DNA of 15,063 bases from the NCBI GenBank assembly GCA_028822955.1, contig JAPKCL010000036.1:1-15063 (forward strand). Direction: 5' to 3'. This stretch comes from Candidatus Poseidoniaceae archaeon. GTDB taxonomy: Archaea > Thermoplasmatota > Poseidoniia > Poseidoniales > Poseidoniaceae. Shown piece after piece: positions 5,937-13,833 of the stretch. Position 1 is the first letter of the stretch. Each line of letters begins with the position of its first letter. Position numbers and translations under genes: made by a program. The notes beneath the pieces are model-generated. The model was given only the letters and a program-made list of their open reading frames with translations, ran no database searches and was not told the DNA's origin.

Positions 5937-6599
5937 TCAAACGGTTACAATTGGTGGACGCTCGTCAGAATCATCCTCATCAAGTTCTTCATCAAAAGAT
6001 GAATACGACCACAGCGTCGTTGTGATCAAGGCCATTACGACAATCTTAGCGAGGTCCCAAAGTAAAAATGGTTCGACTCCCCATGCGTATGCTTGAGCAA
6101 AGTCAACACTGTATGAATGGGCAAGCCAAGCGGTTCCAATAACATACACTGGAACCATTGCTACAGTCCAACAAACGAGTTGTGCTTTCAAGTCAGATAC
6201 ACCCTGTTTACGAGATCGGTCAAGGCCTTCTGCGATAATTGCAGAAGCAAAAGGAAAGGCCATTAGGTAACCTCCTGAAGCGATGAGGATACTGCCGGAG
6301 AAGAGCGTGTCGCCTCCATTGGCGAAAACAGGTGCTCCCAGAGCACCAACAATCAAGTACAAACATCCAGATGCAAAAGCATCGTTACGTCGAAGATAGA
6401 CACCCGTTGCTAAAACTGCAAAGGTTTGCAAAGTGTAAGGGACAGGAGACCAGGGCATGGTAAAAGCCACTTGTGCGCACAATGCAGTCAATCCTGCGAA
6501 GAAAACAACTGTAATTGCTCGTTCATTGAGATTTGATTCTTCGTGGGACAATGCGAGGTGCCACTGTGCAGGTTTCTTCAAGTTCAATTGGTTGAACAT
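5937..6599 (-). CDS. bioY: Biotin transporter BioY (ECF S-component)
   Basis: 220 residues with six likely membrane helices. BioY captures biotin in the membrane and works alone or with an EcfT/EcfA energy module, none of which is in the window. Family motifs: SPVPYTLQTFAVLATG (51-66), LYLIVGALGAPVFANGG (80-96), ASGGYLMAFPFASAI (107-121) and the C-terminal PFLLWDLAKIVVMA (177-190), where the conserved Asp and Lys of the binding site remain although the usual PGD is LWD. Unusual are a 25-residue hydrophilic N-terminal extension and a strongly acidic tail (FDEELDEDDSDE, 202-213). ATG start without a clear ribosome site. Its upstream 51-base gap holds a weak inverted repeat (CAAGT and ACTTG arms), and no BirA-type operator is recognisable. 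It suggests the cell imports biotin rather than making it. Confidence 0.9.
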   Translation of the reverse strand: MFNQLNLKKPAQWHLALSHEESNLNERAITVVFFAGLTALCAQVAFTMPWSPVPYTLQTFAVLATGVYLRRNDAFASGCLYLIVGALGAPVFANGGDTLFSGSILIASGGYLMAFPFASAIIAEGLDRSRKQGVSDLKAQLVCWTVAMVPVYVIGTAWLAHSYSVDFAQAYAWGVEPFLLWDLAKIVVMALITTTLWSYSSFDEELDEDDSDERPPIVTV

Positions 6600-6650
6600 G
6601 AACTTGCCTTTGTTGTCAAGTTCTTAGTCGTTGACTTGGAAAACTCTGTA

Positions 6651-8222
6651 TTAAGATTCGATAAGGAGTATTTCTTGGTCTTCAACACGGCATTGTTCTG
6701 CTTCACAGATTTGAGGGAGTGATGATGCTTTCAACATTTCAGTCGATGTGGAAACTGGAGAAGTCAACTCACCCTTTTCGACATAGAGACTCGGTCCGTT
6801 GCCCATGAAGTAGACTGAACCACGACCGGTTCTGGAATCTGCAGGTTGTGAATTGTTTCCAGTTGCACAAGCATCGATACATCCATCTGCAAAGGCAATG
6901 TAAACTCGGCCTTCAAGGTCGATAGTGAGGTCGTTGAAATCCAGAAGGTTACGGTTTGAACCACCGTCATCGGTACGGCAATCACCACTGTTCAAGCACA
7001 TGCTTCCGATTTGAACAGGGTCGTCGGAAAGTCGGTAGGTGTGGAAGGTTGGATCTTCATCCAAAGCGTTCAGACTGTAAGTGACGTAAATATCATAGGA
7101 GACGTTTGCCATTGCATAGTGGGGGTTACCGTTCCAATTTGCTCCATCAATGTCTGTTTTACCTAATTCCTCAACGTTTTCACTGCCCAAATAGGTGAAT
7201 GCAATTCGACCAGGGTCGCCTGCATCAACTTGCGGGAATGCAGTTGAGATGACTTCTACAGGACTAATTCGAGTACTGGTTTGCTCCCATGTATCTCCTG
7301 CATCTGTACTTCTTGACATGTAAATTCCGAAATCTGCTCCAGTCCAAACGTGGTATGCGTTGGAATCACTGTCAGTAGCAACTTCTGAATTCTTTCGAGG
7401 GTCTGGAGTTCCCGCATCTTGACCCATTGTGCGTTCTACCCAAGTCAATCCGTTGTCTTTGGAGAGAATCAAGGTTGGAGTTGAAACACGAGGAGTGAGG
7501 TACACCGTTCCATCAGGAGCGGTTGTGATGGCTCCGTGAAGACCGCCGTTGGTCGATGCAAGTCCGACGATGTTACCACCAACTTCGAAAGAGGCTCCAC
7601 CATCAAAACTTGTAAAGCAGGAAATTCCAACAAGTTTATTGAAACAGAAATATACCGCCGTAGCATAGGTCGGGTTGAGTTGACCAATGACACCAAAGCC
7701 ATCGTCAACCCAAGGACCAGTCGCTAGTTTGATGTGGTCATTCAATGGAGTTGTGCCTGAATCATGTGGGTTTCCAAGCCAAGTTTCTCCATCGTTGTCT
7801 GACCATCCAATCCATGTTGATTCAAGTCCCATCATGTGAATATTGAAAATACGATCGGTTTCCAAATCGACCCAACCGTACGGGTCACTGGTGAATGGGG
7901 CTTGTGTAATGTCTTTCGAATCAACCCACGATTCCCCATAATCACATGAACGCATTGGCTTTTCCATAGCAATGAAAAACATGCAACCGCTTGAAGTGAT
8001 TCCAATACTTGGTTCCTTACCGGTCTCACCAACATCACTGAATACGAAATCCATTGCGAGTGGTGCTTCATTGACAGCCATTCCACTGCCGTTGGTGACA
8101 AAGATACGTTGGTCCGTTTCCAATTCGATTTCTGCCTCTTTTGGGGCTTCAGTGGCCCCAAAGCAGCCCGCCAAAGAAACGGTCATGACAAGGAGAACAA
8201 GTAGTGTAGCCTTTGCTCGCAT
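6651..8222 (-). CDS. Secreted lipoprotein with Asp-box (BNR) repeats, sialidase-like beta-propeller
   Basis: 523 residues from the ATG at 8222, chosen because the protein then begins MRAKATLLVLLVMTVSLAGC, a textbook lipoprotein signal with lipobox LAGC (Cys20). The frame stays open upstream to 8294, but that adds a polar stretch before the signal. Five Asp boxes (S-x-D-x-G-x-[ST]-W/F) fall at about residues 92-99, 141-148, 205-212, 254-261 and 305-312, indicating a six-bladed sialidase-type propeller. Paired cysteines in the last third (SMCLNSGDCR, GCIDACATG) suggest extracellular disulfides. The protein is probably anchored on the outer face of the membrane. I did not find the full arginine triad of true sialidases, so glycan binding or hydrolysis is only a possibility. 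It stands 51 bases upstream of bioY, probably by chance. Confidence 0.85.
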   Translation of the reverse strand: MRAKATLLVLLVMTVSLAGCFGATEAPKEAEIELETDQRIFVTNGSGMAVNEAPLAMDFVFSDVGETGKEPSIGITSSGCMFFIAMEKPMRSCDYGESWVDSKDITQAPFTSDPYGWVDLETDRIFNIHMMGLESTWIGWSDNDGETWLGNPHDSGTTPLNDHIKLATGPWVDDGFGVIGQLNPTYATAVYFCFNKLVGISCFTSFDGGASFEVGGNIVGLASTNGGLHGAITTAPDGTVYLTPRVSTPTLILSKDNGLTWVERTMGQDAGTPDPRKNSEVATDSDSNAYHVWTGADFGIYMSRSTDAGDTWEQTSTRISPVEVISTAFPQVDAGDPGRIAFTYLGSENVEELGKTDIDGANWNGNPHYAMANVSYDIYVTYSLNALDEDPTFHTYRLSDDPVQIGSMCLNSGDCRTDDGGSNRNLLDFNDLTIDLEGRVYIAFADGCIDACATGNNSQPADSRTGRGSVYFMGNGPSLYVEKGELTSPVSTSTEMLKASSLPQICEAEQCRVEDQEILLIES

Positions 8223-8297
8223 ATCCGTTCCACTCGACAGGGGAATAATGACTTTCCTATACGGCATTGTAGAATTAACCGGCGAATCATTCAAAAC
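8223..8297. promoter_or_regulatory. Divergent promoter region
   Basis: 75 bases between the start of the leftward lipoprotein gene and the start of the rightward GNAT-aminotransferase gene, so both promoters must be here or within the coding starts. On the minus strand CGTATAGG (8256-8263) lies about 34-41 bases before the lipoprotein ATG and is a possible TATA element. For the rightward gene, GAATTAA (8272-8278) lies about 20-26 bases before its ATG. Both are weak matches found by eye. Confidence 0.4.
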
Positions 8298-10016
8298 ATG
8301 AACTCATATCTTCTGTCCGTGAAAGAATTTGTCGTATTCGATTATCCACTTCCCAAAGATCTTGAAATCGAAAATATTTGGAAACAAATCTCTTCACTCC
8401 GGCATGATGTTTATGCGGAGGAGTTGCAGCAATATGACCTCAACAATGAACAACAACTTGAAGATCCAGGCCGTCATTTTATCACATGTATGATTGGAAC
8501 TCAACTTGCAGGATACATCAGTTTGAACCCACCCGAGCAAAAACCATTCCGGGTTACAAAATATTTCTCACCAGAAATCCTCGACAAAACTGTATATTCT
8601 CAGTCAAATGAACAACGTTCAACGACGTATGAAGTTCGGGCTTTAACAGTATCACCAGCGTTTAGAGGGCAAGACATCGCATCGAAACTGATGGTATATG
8701 CTCTCAAGTTTGTCCTTCACCATGAAGGAACAGATATCATTGCAATGGGACACTCTGGCGTGGTTGCCATGTACAAAAGACTTGGAGTCACTGTGTTTGA
8801 AGAACACGGTGTTCAATACGGTAAAACCCATTACTATCCAATGCACCTCAATCCACAAAAAGCATTCTCAGTACACGCTAAACAAATTGCTCAACTCGAG
8901 GCGATTGAAGAAGATGATGTGTGCTATCATGGAGGGAAATCATGGGATGCCTCGAAATTTGATTTTGAAATTCGAGATTCACTCATTGTTGCCGATGTGT
9001 TAGACAGTCCATTCCCACCCTGTCCAGAGGCGTTACAGGTGCTCCGAGAGCAACTTGAACGCTGTTGCCAAGAATCTCCACCAACCCAGTGTGAGGAATT
9101 AATCGAAACTATTGCACATGTTCGTGGCGTTCAAACCAAACATGTAGCAGTTTCATCCGGCTCTTCATCGCTGATGTTCTCCTTCTTACCACAACTCTTG
9201 AATGCAAATTCAAGAGTACTTGTGCTCTCTCCAATGTATGGTGAATACAGCCACATCCTCACCCATGTCATCGGTTGTGAGGTGACAGATTTTGTTCTGC
9301 TACGTGAAGATGGATTCAAAATAGATGTCGATGCATTGGTTGAGCAATCTCGCCAACATGACGCAGTGATCTTCGTGAATCCAAACAGTCCTACTGGAGT
9401 CTACTGTGAGGAGATGAGTGAAATCGTACACCGTATTCAAGATGAAAGTGAATCGCCAACCCGTTGTAAGATGATATGGGTTGATGAAACATATATCGAT
9501 TATGTACCCAGTGCACAATCATTAGAACCTCTTGTGGCATCAATTCCTAGTTTAATCGTCTGTAAAAGTATGAGTAAGTGCTACGCATTATCCGGTTTAC
9601 GTGTAGCCTATGCTGTCAGTCAGAAAATCAATCAATTGCGACGGTTCATACCGCCTTGGGCTGTCAGTTTACCCGGCCAACTCGCTGCAGTTGCGGCTTT
9701 GAAAAATCCAAATTACTACAACCAACAATACTCAATCATTCATCAACAGCGAATGATACTGACTCAGAAACTACAACAAGAAAACTTCGATGTCTTGCCA
9801 GGTGTTGCAAACTTCATATTGACCTTCCTTCCGAAAGATACACACCATTCATCCTCGAGTTTTATTGAGGCTTGTAAAGAAAAAGGTGTCTTTATTCGTG
9901 ACGCTCAAAACATGGGAGTCTCGCTTGGAAACAACGCTGTTCGGTTTGCAATCCGAACCCACGAAGAAAACCAACGCATCCTTGAGTGCGTTCGGCAGGT
10001 TCTCGCTCAACAATGA
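8298..10016 (+). CDS. GNAT acyltransferase - HisC-like PLP aminotransferase fusion
   Basis: 572 residues in two parts. Residues 1-185 are GNAT-like: LRHDVYAEELQQYDL (34-48) resembles the substrate loop of acyl-homoserine-lactone / N-acyl amino acid synthase relatives, and YEVRALTVSPAFRGQDIASKL (111-131) is the CoA- or ACP-binding core, with RGQDIA in place of RGxGxG/A. Residues 220-572 are a class I/II aminotransferase close to HisC/CobD: SSGSSSL (286-292), NPNSPTG (361-367), VDETYIDY (395-402) with Asp396 and Tyr399 for PLP, SMSKCYALSGLR (424-435) with the Schiff-base Lys427, and Arg553 near the end for a carboxylate. A single ATG serves both domains and the frame is intact. It probably makes or converts an amino acid or amine and acylates it. 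The substrate is unknown, and simple histidine synthesis is unlikely. It ends 3 bases from the convergent moaC stop. Confidence 0.85.
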   Translation: MNSYLLSVKEFVVFDYPLPKDLEIENIWKQISSLRHDVYAEELQQYDLNNEQQLEDPGRHFITCMIGTQLAGYISLNPPEQKPFRVTKYFSPEILDKTVYSQSNEQRSTTYEVRALTVSPAFRGQDIASKLMVYALKFVLHHEGTDIIAMGHSGVVAMYKRLGVTVFEEHGVQYGKTHYYPMHLNPQKAFSVHAKQIAQLEAIEEDDVCYHGGKSWDASKFDFEIRDSLIVADVLDSPFPPCPEALQVLREQLERCCQESPPTQCEELIETIAHVRGVQTKHVAVSSGSSSLMFSFLPQLLNANSRVLVLSPMYGEYSHILTHVIGCEVTDFVLLREDGFKIDVDALVEQSRQHDAVIFVNPNSPTGVYCEEMSEIVHRIQDESESPTRCKMIWVDETYIDYVPSAQSLEPLVASIPSLIVCKSMSKCYALSGLRVAYAVSQKINQLRRFIPPWAVSLPGQLAAVAALKNPNYYNQQYSIIHQQRMILTQKLQQENFDVLPGVANFILTFLPKDTHHSSSSFIEACKEKGVFIRDAQNMGVSLGNNAVRFAIRTHEENQRILECVRQVLAQQ

Positions 10017-10019
10017 AGT

Positions 10020-10469
10020 TCATTGACCTTTGAATTTCTCAACGACTACAATATCAGAAATAGAAGTCCCAGGATACTGGCCTTGGTCGTCTTTTTCAAT
10101 CGACTTCACCATGTCTAGAGCACACAATAAACCTGCACTGACTCCTGTGAGCGCTTCCATTTCAATTCCAGTCTTGTAATGGGCTGAAACGTGGACTGTA
10201 CATCGAAGTGAATACTTCTCCCATGTCCAGTTAACAGTACAGCCTTCGAGTGGTATTGGGTGGCAATGAGGAACAATACGTGGAGTATCCTTGACCGCTT
10301 GAATGGCTGCGATGGTCGAAGCTTCAAGCACGTCTCCTTTCTTGACCAGTCTGTTTTGAATTGCTTCAGCAGAGGCCTGGCACAAATTGAGTACTCCCGT
10401 TGCAATTGCACGGCGTTCGACAATTGGCTTTGAACCGATTTCCACAATACCTTCGATTTCTTTGTCCAT
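10020..10469 (-). CDS. moaC: Cyclic pyranopterin monophosphate synthase MoaC
   Basis: 149 residues. With MoaA, MoaC converts GTP to cyclic pyranopterin monophosphate, the first step of molybdenum cofactor synthesis. Motifs: IGSKPIVERRAIATG (11-25), KDTPRIVPHCHPIPL (60-74) with the catalytic His region, GIEMEALTGVSAGLLCALDM (101-120) and VKSIEK (121-126) with the conserved Asp and Lys. The frame remains open upstream through the end of moaE, but the chosen ATG is preceded at 5 bases by GGAGAGG and gives the normal family length. It lies 13 bases after the moaE stop, so the pair is an operon. No MoaA, MoaD or Mo-enzyme gene is in the window. Confidence 0.95.
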   Translation of the reverse strand: MDKEIEGIVEIGSKPIVERRAIATGVLNLCQASAEAIQNRLVKKGDVLEASTIAAIQAVKDTPRIVPHCHPIPLEGCTVNWTWEKYSLRCTVHVSAHYKTGIEMEALTGVSAGLLCALDMVKSIEKDDQGQYPGTSISDIVVVEKFKGQ

Positions 10470-10474
10470 ATCAT

Positions 10475-10481
10475 CCTCTCC
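10475..10481 (-). promoter_or_regulatory. Shine-Dalgarno site of moaC
   Basis: GGAGAGG on the minus strand, 5 bases before the ATG at 10469 and just after the moaE stop. It rejects the longer reading of moaC, which would add 53 residues by running through moaE in another frame. Confidence 0.75.
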
Positions 10482-10482
10482 T

Positions 10483-10932
10483 TCAGCCGAGACCGGCTTT
10501 CCAAGACTCACCTTTACTGGTGACTTCTTTTTTCCACAGGGGCGCCTGCTTCTTGAGTTCGTCGATGAGCCATTCACAGGCTTGGAAGGCTTCTTTGCGA
10601 TGAGGACTACCCACATGGATAGCAACAATTGGCTCTTGAGGGCCTACACTACCGACGCGATGGGCCATGGCGATGGCCAACACTCCAAACTGTGCAATGG
10701 CTTGTTCCGCCAACCCGTGTAAGACGGCCGACAACTGCTCCTGCCAGGCATCAAATTCGAGACGGAGAACATCTGCATCACCTTCTTTACCACGAGTGAT
10801 ACCCAAAAAAGAGACGATTGCTCCACATCCTTCGGTTGATAACTTGGCTTTAAGGGCAACATCATCAAGCGTTTCAACTGCTTCTTCGATGAGAATCTGT
10901 CCCGCCATGGCTACACGAGGTGAACGCATCAT
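10483..10932 (-). CDS. moaE: Molybdopterin synthase catalytic subunit MoaE
   Basis: 149 residues. MoaE binds cyclic pyranopterin monophosphate and, with thiocarboxylated MoaD, inserts the dithiolene sulfurs to form molybdopterin. Family motifs: GAIVSFLGITRG (37-48), HRVGSVGPQEPIVAIHVGSP (91-110), HRKEAFQACEWLIDELKK (111-128) and APLWKKE (130-136) with the active-site lysine region. The start at 10932 (two adjacent ATGs) is supported by GTGAGG 5 bases upstream; a third in-frame ATG at 10908 would give a shorter protein starting MAGQILIEE. The next gene runs divergently and starts only 17 bases away, so the promoters overlap. Confidence 0.94.
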   Translation of the reverse strand: MMRSPRVAMAGQILIEEAVETLDDVALKAKLSTEGCGAIVSFLGITRGKEGDADVLRLEFDAWQEQLSAVLHGLAEQAIAQFGVLAIAMAHRVGSVGPQEPIVAIHVGSPHRKEAFQACEWLIDELKKQAPLWKKEVTSKGESWKAGLG

Positions 10933-10937
10933 TCAAA

Positions 10938-10943
10938 CCTCAC
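10938..10943 (-). promoter_or_regulatory. Shine-Dalgarno site of moaE
   Basis: GTGAGG on the minus strand, 5 bases before the ATG at 10932, inside the 17-base gap to the divergent oxidoreductase gene. It supports the first ATG of moaE. The context GGTTTGAATGAT is shared exactly with the start of the 178-residue gene at 2970. Confidence 0.6.
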
Positions 10944-10949
10944 GCCTGT

Positions 10950-12212
10950 ATGGCAATGGACATGGGCGAGGATTCTGCCATCCATATCATGGGCGCTGGA
11001 CTTTCGGGTCTGGCTGCTGCCACGGTGTTGGCTAAGGCAGGAAAAGAAGTCCATGTTCACGATATTCGCGAGGACTCTGGTGCCCGATTTGATGGCGATT
11101 TTCAAGCATTGGAAAACTGGAGTATGGGTGTCGATTTTTTTGAACAGTTGAAAGAATGGGGCTTTGATTTATCAGAGTTCAAGGCAACTGAGTTTGATGT
11201 TGTCGATTTGATTCATCCAGATGATGTCATTACACAGGCGACAACACCCAGTGTCGCGTATCGAATTGTAGAACGAGGTACTTCAGACCATACCATCGAC
11301 CAAGGTTTCAAGCGACAAGCTCTTGCAGCAGGCGCTCAAATTCACTACAAGTCACGTGTAAAAGAAGACGGTTGTACGATTATTGCGTGTGGACCAAAAG
11401 GAACTTCTGCAGTTGCTTACGGGGAGATTTTTCATACCGACCATCCAAACCACATTGGGTTTCAACTCAACGATAAATTAGCACCAGGTTCCTATTCCTA
11501 CCTGATTATCATCGATGGTGTTGGATTAATTTGCACATGTTTGTGGCGAAAACAAAAGAAAAGTGACCGATTCCTCAATGAGACAATCGCTTGGTATGAA
11601 GCGCATTATCCAAACCTCAACCGAAAACCGATTAAACGGGTCGGCGGAAAAGGCGATTTTACCATTAACAGCAATTACAAACAAGACGGTCGATACTATG
11701 TCGGAGAATCCGGTGGACTTCAAGACTTCATGTGGGGATTTGGAATGCGTATGGCGGTGTGGTCTGGTGTTCTGGCCGCAAATGATATTCTTGGAAAGGG
11801 AGACTATGAAGAGAATGTACGAAAACACTTGATGCCGTATGTTCGAACCAGTGTCTCCAACCGTTGGCTCATGAATCGTGTTGGCGATAGAATGTTCAAG
11901 CGCATGTGTAATGCTTGGATGAAAGATCAGAAAAAACGTGGCGATGGTCTTCTTTGGATTGGAAAATTATTCCGACCAACACTTTTCAAATCCATTCTGT
12001 ATCGATTTGTCACCCCCTTCATGTTAGAGAAAGACCCAAAATCAATGGGCCGTGGAGTTCGACGTATGCCGTTCCGTAAAGCACTCAAGCGCGATGTTTG
12101 GGAACAATCCCCAGAAGCTGTTGCCATCGGTAAACAATGGAATGAAGTTCGAAGAAAGGGAGCGAAAGTCTCGTTTGCAAAAGATGCTGAAACAGATAAT
12201 AAGCCGCAGTAA
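10950..12212 (+). CDS. FAD-dependent oxidoreductase, geranylgeranyl-reductase-like
   Basis: 420 residues from the ATG at 10950; ATGs at 10956 and 10962 are also possible, and a GTG at 10920 would reach into moaE. The N-terminal Rossmann motif AIHIMGAGLSGLAAATVLAKAG (about 10-31, GAGLSG at 15-20) binds FAD, followed by ARFDGDFQALENW. A second FAD contact, DGRYYVGESGGLQDFMWGFG (246-265), has the GDA-type layout of geranylgeranyl reductases and other group-A flavin monooxygenase relatives. The last 130 residues are strongly basic with short hydrophobic stretches (LFRPTLFKSILYRFVTPFML), suggesting membrane contact. Reduction of isoprenoid chains, as in archaeal lipid or quinone synthesis, is a reasonable guess, but the sequence is divergent and the substrate is open. 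Confidence 0.82.
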   Translation: MAMDMGEDSAIHIMGAGLSGLAAATVLAKAGKEVHVHDIREDSGARFDGDFQALENWSMGVDFFEQLKEWGFDLSEFKATEFDVVDLIHPDDVITQATTPSVAYRIVERGTSDHTIDQGFKRQALAAGAQIHYKSRVKEDGCTIIACGPKGTSAVAYGEIFHTDHPNHIGFQLNDKLAPGSYSYLIIIDGVGLICTCLWRKQKKSDRFLNETIAWYEAHYPNLNRKPIKRVGGKGDFTINSNYKQDGRYYVGESGGLQDFMWGFGMRMAVWSGVLAANDILGKGDYEENVRKHLMPYVRTSVSNRWLMNRVGDRMFKRMCNAWMKDQKKRGDGLLWIGKLFRPTLFKSILYRFVTPFMLEKDPKSMGRGVRRMPFRKALKRDVWEQSPEAVAIGKQWNEVRRKGAKVSFAKDAETDNKPQ

Positions 12213-12256
12213 AGACAGGCGATTTGTTCTTAATGCGAATACCTGTGGGAAGGGGT

Positions 12257-13123
12257 ATGAGCGACCTCTACGGACTCAAACTTGAACCAATGCCTAACCG
12301 CCTCGTCAACTACGGTGTTACCACCAACGGCATCGCTGTTATTGAACTCACATCGAACTCTGCAGGTGCCCCAATAGAAGGCGTAAACGACCGTTCACCA
12401 AACACCTATACTCACGCTATGATGTGCGACATTGACACTGCAGTTGTCAAGGCTCGATTCGATGATGATGTTACATGCATCGTCTTGACTGGAAACGGCG
12501 CATCCTTTTTCTCTGCGGGTGCTTCAATTCAAATGTTGAACAGTGTCACTCCAGGCTTCAAATACAATTTCTGTCTTCACGCAAATGAAACCCTTTCTCG
12601 ACTTGAACAAACCTCCAAACTTGTGGTTTGCGCTATCAACGGACACGCTGTCGGTGGCGGTCTTGAAATCGCAATGGCTGCAGATATCCGTATTGCACGA
12701 AAGAATGCCGGTAAAGTCGGACTTCCTGAAATCAATCTCGGTGTGCTCGCAGGAACCGGTGGAACTGCTCGTTTGACTCGACTCATTGGCAAGGCAATGG
12801 CCCTCGAAATGATGGTCACAGGCGAACTGATGTCCTTTGAGGATGCACACGGGTGCAAACTCATCAACCATATTTGGGAAGGATCTGCAGAAGATTTCCG
12901 CAGAGACATTCTCGATTGGTGCAGTCAATTTACCCTACCAAACAAGGCAGTCAAGGCTGTTGGAAACATCAAGCGCTCATGCCAAACTGGCCCAGAGATT
13001 CCATTCGAATACCACTTGGCCCTTGAGCGAGAATTGCAAGCATCTCTGTTCAACAGCAGTGATGCCAAGGAAGGAATTGCAGCCTACGTCGAAAAGCGTG
13101 TTGCAAACTTCACTGGCCAGTGA
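12257..13123 (+). CDS. Enoyl-CoA hydratase
   Basis: 288 residues from the ATG at 12257 (MSDLYGL); in-frame starts at 12224 and 12233 are less likely. Crotonase fold with the oxyanion hole at SAGAS (86-90) and NGHAVGGGLEIAMAADIRIA (128-147). Both catalytic glutamates of true hydratases are present: Glu137 in GGGLE and Glu158 in LPEINLG. It therefore adds water across a 2-enoyl-CoA double bond in beta-oxidation or a related route, unlike the PaaG-like protein at the left edge. A loop at 33-52 (NSAGAPIEGVNDRSPNTYTH) is longer than in common hydratases. It lies 44 bases after the oxidoreductase and 4 bases before the methyltransferase gene, probably in one transcript. Confidence 0.92.
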   Translation: MSDLYGLKLEPMPNRLVNYGVTTNGIAVIELTSNSAGAPIEGVNDRSPNTYTHAMMCDIDTAVVKARFDDDVTCIVLTGNGASFFSAGASIQMLNSVTPGFKYNFCLHANETLSRLEQTSKLVVCAINGHAVGGGLEIAMAADIRIARKNAGKVGLPEINLGVLAGTGGTARLTRLIGKAMALEMMVTGELMSFEDAHGCKLINHIWEGSAEDFRRDILDWCSQFTLPNKAVKAVGNIKRSCQTGPEIPFEYHLALERELQASLFNSSDAKEGIAAYVEKRVANFTGQ

Positions 13124-13127
13124 TTGA

Positions 13128-13763
13128 ATGTCTATTTGGCATCAACGATGGGATGAGGACCGAATAGGTTTTCATCGTCTTGAAGCGAATCCCACCTTGA
13201 CTGACCATTGGTCCAAACTTTCCCTTGCCAGTGATGCGAAAGTGCTTGTCCCCTTGTGCGGTAAATCACTCGACATGCATTGGTTGAATCATCAAGGCCA
13301 TACCGTTGTTGGAATCGAACTTGTCGAAAAAGCGATCAAACAATTCTTCGATGATGCCTCGATCTTAGCCTTACTAGAAACAAAACCGACTGGTATCAAA
13401 TATTCAACAGAAAACATCCATCTTTACCATGCAGACTTCTTCAAAGTTCAACCAGATGAGATGCCCGTAGAGGCTTGGTATGACCGTGCAGCTCTCGTTG
13501 CTCTTCCCTCAACAATGCGTCAAGCATACGTCGAACAATTACTCGACTTGACAACGAAAGACAGTAAAGGATTGATGGTTACTTTCGATTACCCCCAAGA
13601 CGAAATGCAAGGACCTCCGTTCGCTTTACCGGATTCGGAAGTTGAGTCATTGTTTTCACAACACTTCACGGTAGAACGGGTTCAATGGACCGATGTATTG
13701 GAAGAAGAACAACGTGACTTAACCCGATGTAGCCTCTCAGTGTTCGTACTGACTCGACGTTGA
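13128..13763 (+). CDS. Thiopurine S-methyltransferase (TPMT) family protein
   Basis: 211 residues, the length of bacterial TPMT. It transfers a methyl group from S-adenosylmethionine; bacterial members are known to methylate selenium and tellurium compounds and thiols, and the natural substrate is uncertain. Family signatures: WHQRWDEDRIGFHRLEANP (4-22), the SAM site KVLVPLCGKSLDMHWL (38-53) followed by GHTVVGIEL (57-65), YDRAALVALPSTMR (118-131), and TFDYPQDEMQGPPFALPDSE (152-171). The start codon follows the enoyl-CoA hydratase stop by 4 bases, a tight pairing that suggests cotranscription although no functional link is known. Confidence 0.94.
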   Translation: MSIWHQRWDEDRIGFHRLEANPTLTDHWSKLSLASDAKVLVPLCGKSLDMHWLNHQGHTVVGIELVEKAIKQFFDDASILALLETKPTGIKYSTENIHLYHADFFKVQPDEMPVEAWYDRAALVALPSTMRQAYVEQLLDLTTKDSKGLMVTFDYPQDEMQGPPFALPDSEVESLFSQHFTVERVQWTDVLEEEQRDLTRCSLSVFVLTRR

Positions 13764-13833
13764 ATACAACGAACTTTACTGTAATATCGTAGCCGGAGCC
13801 ATCATCAAGTAGTGGGTCCCCCGAGAATAGACC

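Noticed and set aside
8223..8294. Longer N-terminus for the lipoprotein (TTG at 8294 or ATG at 8267)
   Set aside because: It would put a polar segment before the signal peptide; the ATG at 8222 gives a normal lipoprotein signal.
8298..10016. A histidinol-phosphate aminotransferase (hisC) of the histidine pathway
   Set aside because: The N-terminal GNAT domain and the lack of his genes nearby argue against a plain HisC role.
10470..10628. N-terminal extension of MoaC by 53 residues
   Set aside because: The extension overlaps moaE in another frame, is Lys/Ser-rich and unlike MoaC; GGAGAGG 5 bases before the ATG at 10469 marks the real start.
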